Virus record (IMG/VR): IMGVR_UViG_3300013131_000210
Span: 1 to 27,079 of that record
Length of the DNA: 27,079 bases
From: a virus
Direction: 5' to 3' (one strand)
Shown: positions 16,701 through 26,300 of the stretch, in pieces
Position numbering within the stretch: the stretch's first letter is position 1
Layout: the number at the start of each line of letters is the position of its first letter
Program-made: the position numbers and the translations under genes
The notes under the pieces: model-generated
Database searches by the model: none
The model's input: the letters and a program-made list of their open reading frames with translations, nothing else
What the model was told of the DNA's origin: nothing

Positions 16701-17330
16701 TCTGGTCTCAATGATTACAAGATGATATCTGACAACCTGGTGCTGAATTCAGTGCTGTTCAAACCTTTGTTTGGTGCCAAGGCTGCACCGGAATTGCGGG
16801 CAGTGATCAAGGTGGTCAGAGCACCCAAGACCACAGCGTCTGTGAGTGAAATCAAGAGCCAGGTAGTGGCCAACATGAATGCCTATTTCAGCATTGACAA
16901 ATGGGACTTTGGGGACAGTTTCTTCTTCTCGGAACTGGCAGCATACCTCCACGAACAGATGGGATCAATAATCTCTTCCGTGGTGTTGGTGCCGTTGAAT
17001 CCTTTAAAGACCTTTGGCGACCTCTATGAGATACGATCCGCACCCAATGAGATATTTGCCAACGCTGCCACAGTCACAGACGTGGAAGTGATCGAAGCAC
17101 TCACGCAGAGCAATCTACGCACCCAAACATCAGTGTCAGGATTGTATCCATCATCCAATACCTTTGCCCAAGGCACCGCAGGCAGAGGTACTGCTACCAC
17201 TTCTGCCACCACTTCGTCGTCATCTGGCAGCATCACTCCAAATCCAATACCTTACGGCTATGGTGGAGGCGGTAGCAGTAGCGGCGGTAGCAGCGGTGGT
17301 GGAAGTAGCAGCGGTGGTGGAGGTTACTGA
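13731..17330 (+). CDS. 6: gp6-like baseplate wedge protein, extended
   Basis: The 1199-residue product opens with the gp6 signature (FGVEDWKRLYQTYREGDFQSYDFETLRKSFVDYL, then SSEFIALLDVMAFMGQALAFRNDLNARENFLDTA). Near 419 it has the baseplate_J-type APARYYTQNRMVNGEDYNNFP. gp6 dimers form the inner ring that ties the six wedges together. T4 gp6 has 660 residues; here the gp6 pattern covers about the first half, and the rest is extra beta-rich sequence. It includes DSDGDGIADDPD (817-828), which looks like a calcium-binding loop, and a Gly/Ser tail (about 1174-1199). Its stop TGA overlaps the ATG of the next gene (TGATG), and GGAGG at 17319-17323 within the Gly codons serves that gene. Confidence 0.9.
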   Translation: MAKTARQTAIFGVEDWKRLYQTYREGDFQSYDFETLRKSFVDYLRLYYPETFNDYIESSEFIALLDVMAFMGQALAFRNDLNARENFLDTAERRDSVVRLANLVSYTPKRNNAAQGFLKVFSVATTENLTDFNGINLSNVTVDWNDPTNANWLEQFTQIINAALVDSQKFGRPGNEQDLLGVRTSEYAINLVPGFLPVIPYTATVDGVSMPFEAVSGTSEGRDYIYELAPRPSGTFNILYRNDQLGFGSDNTGYFFFFKQGVLQNQDFNLAEAIPNRTVNVNIEGCNQEDHWLYKLDDLGSIASEWDFVESIYAGAVEQLAPDQRRLYSITSRANDQITLTFGDGVFAEVPVGFFRAYVRASNGLQYIINPEEMQAVLIPISYISRFGRLETITFTCGITQPVSNAEARETIQEIKQRAPARYYTQNRMVNGEDYNNFPFTRYNSIIKSKAVARSSVGTSRYIDLTDVTGKYSSTNIFASDGVIYRQNVLPTFDFDWVDRNEIVDVINNSVEPLLPSRGTLQFYYANFPRPNLAVLNLAWQQSTRLVNETTGFFYVGTSAAPQSIGSYASNNARYITQGSLIKFEPPTGFFFDANNRLVAGVPVRADEKLVIWATVAAVVLDGTNNGVGNLPDGSGPVALNNFVPTGALATQVIPKFITDLPSALEQSMLQQIELFRNFGLGYDNLTATWYIITSTNLAQDAAFSLTNAQSTAGTNLDASWLIQFVTDGLNYTVTSRQLDYVWASVIQTRFTFDGLEEVYDSRTGLVINDFIKALKTNSRPDSNEPLPTDITMDIIAQPIESDGFIDDYQVVVSYTDSDGDGIADDPDFFDTLVAPTVAPTTKLVFLQLTTDFDDLERYLPVAAGVVNTLYTTEDAIELVKIEYVNGQIFYATTEETFYELQVALINGVIQRTLLPRTDFVSRVGRQSLYFQYRHNSPLTNVIDPGVTNIIDLYVVEQQYYTQYQNYIRDTTGTVPEPAIPTIDQLTTAYSGLNDYKMISDNLVLNSVLFKPLFGAKAAPELRAVIKVVRAPKTTASVSEIKSQVVANMNAYFSIDKWDFGDSFFFSELAAYLHEQMGSIISSVVLVPLNPLKTFGDLYEIRSAPNEIFANAATVTDVEVIEALTQSNLRTQTSVSGLYPSSNTFAQGTAGRGTATTSATTSSSSGSITPNPIPYGYGGGGSSSGGSSGGGSSSGGGGY
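17319..17323 (+). promoter_or_regulatory. Ribosome binding site of the giant baseplate gene
   Basis: GGAGG lies six bases before the ATG at 17330. It is formed by glycine codons of the gp6 tail, so the end of gp6 and the start of its neighbour are tied together. Confidence 0.8.
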
Positions 17331-20300
17331 TGGCCAGTCGTCGTACAGTAGATCTACTGCCAGAGATATTCCGCACTGAGACCAACAAGCAGTTCCTGGC
17401 CGCCACCCTAGATCAGCTCACACAAGAACCTAATCTCAAACGCACCCAGGGCTATGTGGGACGTCGTGTGGGTCCGGGGGTCGATCCCGCTGATAACTAT
17501 GTCACAGAACCCACTGCCACACGCACGGACTATCAGTTGGAACCCGGGGTGGTATTCTTCAAACCCGAAACCACACAGCCGCTAGATGCCATCACTTATC
17601 CTGGCATGATCGATGCCTTGGACCTCTTGGGCAGCAACACACAACGTGCCGATCGGCTATTCTCCAGCGAATTCTACAGTTGGGATCCTTTCTGCGATCT
17701 TGACAAGTTCACCAACTACAGCCAGTATTATTGGTTGCCCGGCGGTCCTGATTCAGTAGACGTAGGCAGCACCACCATACCGCTCACTGACGCCTGGGAA
17801 ATCACACGCACTGCCACAGGCTATGAATTCAGCGACGAAAGTGGTCGCAATCCTGTGATCACCCTGGTGCGTGGCGGCAACTACACGTTCACGGTCAACC
17901 AACCTGGGCATGGATTCTGGATACAGGCTGCTCCAGGTGTCGCTGGCACCATGCCTGCCACCCCCAACATTTCAAGCAGAGATGTTCTGGGTGTGGTCAA
18001 CAACGGCGAAGACCAAGGCACTGTGACATTCAATGTGCCGCTGAAGACTGCACAGGATTTCTACTACACACTGAATGACCTTGGAACAGTGGATCTTCTC
18101 ACTGATCTCAAGTTCAATCAAATCAATAATATCTATGTGAGTGCTTTCCTGGCCGCCAATCCCGACGGTATAGACGGCATAACCAACTTGAACAATCGCA
18201 CCGTGGTGTTTACCAACACCATCGTGGATGCCCAAGATGGCGGCTGGCAGATCAACACACAGTTTGACCCGTTGGCCCAGGTCACCACCAACAACGGACT
18301 CACAGGCAGTTATGATACCACCCTGTTCGATCAGACCACGGACATAACCAGCCAGGCACAGAGATATTCTGTGTGGCAGATACAGTATGTGCTGGATGAT
18401 GATGGCAATCTCTACATGCAGCTTAACAGCGTGCTCACGGTGCCTAATCTCAGCAAATTCCGTATTTCATTTGGTGCCCAGTGGTCTAGCACACAGTGGT
18501 ATAAAAATTCATCGGGATATTTTGAACAGATCCCCTTGCTCACAGCAGTGCTGGACACCGTGTATTATCAGGACTCCTCTGATCCGGTCTTGTTTGGTCG
18601 TATCCGACTGATAGATCCTGAAGAAGTTGATACCCTGGACATCGATGAAATCATCGGTGCCAAGAACTACACCAGCCCCAACGGTGTAGTATTCACCAAT
18701 GGATTAAAAGTGCAGTTCCGTGGCACTATCAATCCGTCAAGATATCAGAACTTGGAATACTATGTTGAAGGCGTAGGTACCGGACCCGGCATAGATGCTC
18801 GCGTGGGATTCATTGACGGAGAGGCATACTTTGGTGCGTTCCATGTGCATCAAGGACAGAAGATGACCGGTCCAACGCACGTAGACACTTTCCATCAGTT
18901 CATCTATGACACAATAGAAGAAAGCCTGGCCAATCCCGGAGCAGGTGGTCCTGCAGGAGCTCCCTTGAGCACACAAGGGGTGCTCAATGCCACGCAAGGA
19001 AACGGTATCAAACTGCTGCCAGTGTCCAATTTCGTCACACCAGAAACTTACACCAAGAGCGAAACTGTGCCCTATGATTCCACATCATATGACAGCACGC
19101 CTTATGACGCCAACGACAATGCTCCGCTAGTAACAGACTATCTCACCATCAATCGTGCCAGCAGAGACCTCAATGCCTGGACCCGCAGCAATCGTTGGTT
19201 CCACACAGACGTGATCCAGGCCACTGCGGTCTACAACAATCAGATCGCTGTGCTGGACAACGAATATCGTGCTCGCCGGCCCATCGTTGAGTTCCGTGCC
19301 AACATCAATCTCTACAACTTTGGCACACAAGGCAAGCAGCCAGTGGATATCATCGACTTCCAGGCCACAGATGCTTTCAGCGACATCAATGGTCAAGTGC
19401 AGTACAACATCGATGGATATCCGTTCATCGATGGCACCCGAGTGATATTCGCAGCTGATCTCGATCCTGAAGTGCGTAACAATATCTACGAGGTGGAATT
19501 TATCGATCCCGACGGCGTCACAGGATCACCCAAGATAATCAATCTCGCACTGGCCGTGAATGGCACAGCTTTGATTGACCAGACCGTGGTGTGTCTCAGT
19601 GGCAACACCCAGCAGGGTTTGAGTTTTTGGTATGATGGGGTGGATTGGGTACGTGGCCAGCAGAAAACCAATGTGAATCAAGCACCATTGTTTGACATCT
19701 ATGATGTGAACGGACGCAGTCTCGGTGATCTTGCTGTATACCCCAGCAGCACTTTTGCGGGTACCAAACTGTTTGGTTATGCTCTGGGCGATACCCAGAT
19801 CACAGATTCGGTGTTGGGATTCAGTATAAAATATCTCAATCTCAACAATGTGGGCGACATAGTTTTTGAAAACTATCTCTACACCGATACCTTCCTGTAT
19901 GTGATAGACAATGTCAGTTCAGAACAGCCCATCAACAGTGGATTCGTGCGGCAGTACATCGATCGCACAGGATTCTCCAATCTCATTGGTTGGCAGACCG
20001 CGGCCGCAGAAAGCCGCCAGCGACAGGTATTCCGTTTTGTCTACGACAGTGAGCCATTGGTGTTGGATGTGCCTTTGGATGAGACCACTACATTTGCACC
20101 CTTGCAGATCTTCCAAGGCACACAGTTTATCGATCCCACCAATTACACCTATGTGGTCACGGGCAATGCCACGCAGATCACGCTGACCACGCCACCTGCT
20201 GTGGGCACCATAATCGAAGTGCAGGCCTATAGCAACCAGACCAGTTCAGTGGCGTTCTATCAAGTGCCGGCGAATCTGGAAAACAACACCCTTAACGAAA

Positions 20301-23300
20301 ATTCTGATTCGTTCACCCTGGGCACCATTCGCACCCATTATGAAAGCATTGGACAGAATCTCCGCGATATCCAAGGTCCCATCGTAGGAGCCAACAACTC
20401 TAGAGATCTTGGTAACATACTGATCTATGGCGACACCATCATACAGAATTCCGCACCCGTGGCTCTGGGCGGTGTATTTTTAAGAGACCGACAGTTTGAA
20501 GTGATATCCGCTATAGAATTCAACAGCAGAGAGTATGAAAAATACAAGGCTCGGCTGTTGGATCTGGCCACCAAGGGCGACTACATCAACAATACTCCCA
20601 CGCAAGTGCTTGACTCGGTAATAACCGAAATAGCCTTGGGCAAGAGCGATATTAGTCCGTTCTACTGGTCAGACATGTTGCCGGCGGGACAGAATTACAC
20701 GGAAACCACATATCCCATCACGCCCATCAGCACCAACACCTTTGACACCCTGCAGCTCTATGATTACACTTCCAGCAACTACATGGGAATGTCGGTGTAT
20801 CTCAATGGTATTATACTCACTCGCGGCTATGATTACGAAGTGGTCTCGGACAGCCGCACCATCACTGTGTCTGCTGCATTGGCAGAGGGCGATGTCATCG
20901 TGATCAGAGAATTTTCAGCCACCTATGGCACCTATGTGCCTAACACTCCCACCAAGATGGGCCTTTACTCGGCGTATCGTCCAGAACTGTTTGTAGATGA
21001 AGGATATCTCACGCCCACGCCAGTGATCCGTGGACACGATGGATCCATAACCGTGGCCTTTGGCGACTATCGCGATGCGGTATTGTTGGAGTTTGAAACA
21101 CGCATATTCAACAATCTCAAGATAGTCACAGACATACCGCTGACAGCGGATGAAGTGATCCCGGGCCAGTTCCGTACCACAGAATACACCCTGGGCGAGA
21201 TCAACACCATCCTGGCTCCGGATTTTCTCAGTTGGGTTGGCTATAACAAGTTAGATTATACCTCACAGACTTATTTGGCCGCGGATGCTTTTACCTACAA
21301 CTACAGCCAGAGTGCAAACCGGCTGAACCGCCAACCCTTGCTGGGTGCCTGGCGAGGCATCTACAACTATTTCTATGACACCACTGCACCCAACACACGC
21401 CCCTGGGAGATGCTGGGTTTCAGTCAAGAACCCACTTGGTGGCAGGACTACTATGGTCCAGCACCTTACACGTCAGGTAACTTGGTGCTGTGGGAAGATT
21501 TGGCCCTGGGTCTGGTGAGAGATCCTGCAGGCGAATATGTTTTACCCCAATATCGTCGTCCGGACCTTTTGAGTGTTATTCCGTCGGGATCTGAAGGCGA
21601 ACTATTACCACCCATAGACACCACTACAGGCAACTATGATGCCACCAGTTTCCGTCGGAGCTGGACCTTTGGCGATGATGGTCCTGTGGAAAACGTATGG
21701 CGTTCATCATCAGCCTGGCCGTTTGCCGTGATGCGATTGTTAGCTCTCACCAAGCCCGCGAAGTTTTTCAGCTTGTTCGCCGATCGTGATCGCTATGTGT
21801 TTGATCCTGATATAGCACAGTATCTCTGGGATCAACGCTATCGCTTGGATGCCAAACTCTTGTCACCGCTGTACGGCAACGGCACCAGCAAGGCCAGTTA
21901 CATCGACTGGATCATAGACTACAATCGCCAACTGGGAGTTAACAGCACCACTCGCCTCACTGACACACTGAACAACATTGGTGTGCGGCTGTGCTGGCGT
22001 ATGGCCGCATTCTCAGACAAGCGATATCTCAAACTCTACACTGAACGCAGCACACCCAACAGTCTCAATGCCAGCCTGCTGCTGCCCGACGAAAGTTATC
22101 AGCTGTTGTTGTACAAGAACCAACCGTTTGGCCAGGCAGCATTCAGTTCCATCGTGGTGCAGAGCACCGACACAGGTTGGCAGGTCTACGGATACGATGC
22201 CACCAGACCCTATTTTGAAATCCTGACCAGCCGACCCAACGGCAATCTCATTACCTTGTCTGCGGGTGGTGCCACGGCTCGTGTGGCAGTGGATCACACC
22301 GATACCGTGGTGCAAGTGCCTTATGGCTACACCTTTACCAATGTAACCGCTGTGTGTGATTTCATCTACAGCTATGGTCTACTGTTAGAGCAACAGGGAT
22401 TCACATTTGACACCCGTGAGAACGGTTACATAATGAACTGGCTGCAGATGTGCCAGGAGTTCTTGTACTGGAGCGAACAGGGCTGGGAATCCGGCAGCAT
22501 CATCAATCTCAACCCTGGTGCCACCAGAATCACTGTCACCCAGCCCGGTACTGTGGTAGACAGCCTCAATGTTCTCAGACCAGAGAACCTCATACTGAAC
22601 CAGAATCGACAGCCATTGCCTGCGTCAGATCTCGTGATCGAACGTTTGGAAAACACCTTCCGGGCCACCAGCCTCACCAGCAATACCATCAACTATCTCA
22701 ACGTGTCATTCACTGCTTTTGAACACATGGTGATCTTGGACAATGTTTCGATCTTCGCTGATCTCATATACCAACCTGTGACAGGAGCACGGCAGAGCCG
22801 CATCCTGGTGTCGGGCACATTGTCAGGTGAATGGAATGGCACAGTGAACGCACCTGGATTCGTGCTCAACCAAGACAACATCGCACAGTGGGTGCCCAAT
22901 CAGGGCTATGCCAAGGGCGAGATCGTGTTGTTCAAGAATGAGTACTGGTCAGCGTCAGTGATCATCCAGCCCAGCGAACAGTTCGATTATACCTTGTGGA
23001 TCAAGAGCGACTATGACGAAATACAAAAAGGTCTCTTGCCCAACGCAGCCAACTCATCGGATCAATTGGCCACGGCCTATTCAGTGTATGATGCTAATCT
23101 CGCACAGGAAGTTGATCTATTCAGTTACGGACTTATAGGATTCCGACCCAGAGAATACATGCAGGCCTTGAATCTTGACGATGTGAGCCAGGTCAATCTC
23201 TATCAGCAGTTCCTAGGATCCAAGGGCACCCTACGCAGTGCGGAGATATTTTCTTTCGCTGATCTCGGCAAAGAAACTGCCCAGTATGACATCTACGAGT

Positions 23301-26300
23301 ACTGGGCCATGCTACGCAGCCAGTACGGTGCCACAGCCAATCGCAACTACATAGAACTGCGGCTGAATGAAGCCCTGCTCCGCAGCGATCCCAGTCTAGT
23401 CCAGATCATCCAACCACAGCAGACATCTCAGGCAGACCAGACTGTGCTGCTGCAAAACGTCTGGAAGAGCAGTGATAAACTCACCAGCACTGACATACTG
23501 CCCACCACTGTCACACCCAACCAAGATTCGGCCTTGCCCTCGGCAGGATATGTTAATCTAGAAGACGTGGATCTCACGGTGTTTGATGTAGAAGAATTAT
23601 CAGCATCATTGACCACGCTTGACGTCAATAAGCTAGGCGTAGGCAGCACATTGTGGGTGGCCAAGAGCAATGCCTACGATTGGAATGTGTATCGATTGAA
23701 ATCAGTGCCCGGTGACATCATTGTGGTCAGCGACAATCTCGACGGTCGTGCCTTGGTACAATTTGATGATCAACACGGCCTTGACATAAATGACGATCTC
23801 ATCATACGGTTCTTTGATCCCACAATCGACGGCGCCTATCGTGTGGTCTCAGTGCCCAGCCTGAACACAGTGCTGATCAACTATGTGTTCTTGGGCACAC
23901 AGACCACAGTCACTGGCGTAGGTGTGGGATTTACTTTGGATTCCGCCCGGATCACACAGGCCGCAGATGTGGTCACGCTGCCGTTTGCCACGGAACTGAC
24001 CACAGGGTCGCGTGTGTGGGTGGACAACAACGGCCAAGGGCTATGGACAGTGCTGGAGAAAACCAATCCCTTTACCGCACAACGAGATATCACTCCAGAA
24101 CAGCCCATATCAGGTGCCTTGTATGGTACCAGTGTGAGCCAAGGCTTCCAGAATCTTGTGGCCATGGTGGGTGCACCTGGTGTGCTACCCTCCGGCTCGG
24201 TGTATACCTATGTGAAAACCGATTCCAATACACTCCAACAGAACTTGATTCTGACCCTGGACACCACTGGTGCTGCAGGATTTGGCAATGCCATGGACAT
24301 GGGAGATCAGACCTGGGCAGTGATTGGTGCCGATACCAGCCTCGGCAATCAAGGCTATGCCGTGGTGATCTTCAATCCACCCACTGCTAACTCTTTCCAG
24401 AAATGGCAGTTGTTGGTCACTCCTCCAGACGAAGTCATCACTGCCGCGGATAGATTTGGTCACAGTGTCACTGTGAGCCAGGATGAGCATTGGTTGTACG
24501 TGGGAGCACCCGGAGCCAATCGAGTGTATGTGTACGGACGAGTGGATGTGCCTTTGCAAAATGTCACATATACCACCGACGGCACCACATTCATCTACGA
24601 CTATGGTGATTCCATCATAGTAGACACTGACAGCCAGTTGACAGTGGTCTTGGCAAATGCCATACAGACCCTAAGTGTTGACTACACCGTGAGCGGCAGC
24701 AACATCGTATTCATATCAATACCACCTGCAGGACTGAGATTGATCATATCTCGCAAATTCCTCAAGAATTTCACAGGTGATGGAGCTACTACGGATTATG
24801 CTCTGGATGACATATATTCAGCAGAAAACATCAACTCTTTCTCAGTGTATGTGGATGAGGTGCTGCAGAGACCCAAGTACGACTATGACTTTGGCGAAGC
24901 CAGTTCGCTGGATCTGGTATTCGTATCAGCACCGGCCGTGGATGCCACGATACAGGTGCGCGCTCTGACCTATTGGCAACCAGTGACTTCAATCACCGTG
25001 GCTGGCCTGGCCAGCGATGCTGAATTTGGTCACAGCGTGAGCACCAGCACCGACGGACGCACTGTGATAGTGGGATGTCCGGGTACAGAATCAGGTGAAG
25101 GTCGTGTGTATGTGTTTGATCGAGCCGTGGAAAGATTCCAGATCACTGATGCTAGCACCTTGGCCTATACCACGGTACGAAGCCTGGCAGTGCCCGGTGC
25201 TCCCATTAATGTGTTGCTCAATGGAGTGTTCCTTGCCAACTCAGCAGGCAGCGTCACAGGAGAATTTTCCATTGCAGGTAATACTGTGACTCTGGACACA
25301 GACATTGAAGTGGGCGATGTGCTAGAAATACAAACCAACCAGTTTGCATTGATCCAGACCTTGGCCGATGATCAACCATTTGAATCTGCCGAGTATGGTT
25401 ATGTGGTGGATCAGTGCGTGAATGACTGCAGCCTTTACATCGGTGCACCATTTGATGGCAGTGTATTGCCCGAAGCGGGTCACGTGGAATATCAACTCAA
25501 TCAGAGCCGGGTATATGGTTTCACTGAGAGTCCGGTGGCCAACGGTGTGCTCACATCGGGTGATCGCATCCGTGTGAATGACTACATGGTGGAACTTGCC
25601 GGTGTCACTGTATACAACAGTGGATCAAGTTATGTTATCGATGATTATGTGTTGGTGTCAGGAACCGATATATTCCGTGCTGTGCGTGCAGTGCCTGCTG
25701 GTATCAGCATCACTGATGTGACCTACTGGCAACCAGCCAACTGGAGCACAGCGTTGGCCACAGACATAAATGCAGCCGCAGTGCCCAATGCCGTGGCCAC
25801 CGTCACGGCCAACGCAGAGTTCATAGGTGATGGAACGACGAAATCTTTCAACGTGGGCACTGTGTATTCTGATGCTGGCACATATACCACCTTGGTATAT
25901 GTGAACAATGTGCGGCAGACTGCTTCAGTGAACTACACCTATGACGCTGCCACTACCACAGTGACCTTTGTGAACGCACCCATAAACGACAGCGAGATCC
26001 GAGTGATCGGTGCACGATTGATTTTATCTGTGAAAAATCAAGCTGCCTCGGTGGCTCTAAACCGTATCACAGTGTTGCCGGGCACTGGTACCTTGTTCAC
26101 AGATCTTGAGTTCGAGACCTATGTGTACACCCAGACCATCACCAGCCCTGTGCCCCAGGACTATGCACACTTTGGCCAGAGCGTATTCATCAGCGACAGC
26201 ACCGTGGATCTGGTAATAGGTGCACCCAATGGTACCGTGATCGAATCCACCACATTTGACGATGACACCACGGTGTTTGATGCACAGAGCACGAGATTTT

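Noticed and set aside
17237-17330. Gly/Ser-rich end of gp6 as an assembly artefact or frameshift
   Set aside because: The frame is clean to a stop that overlaps the next ATG, and the same bases supply that gene's ribosome binding site.
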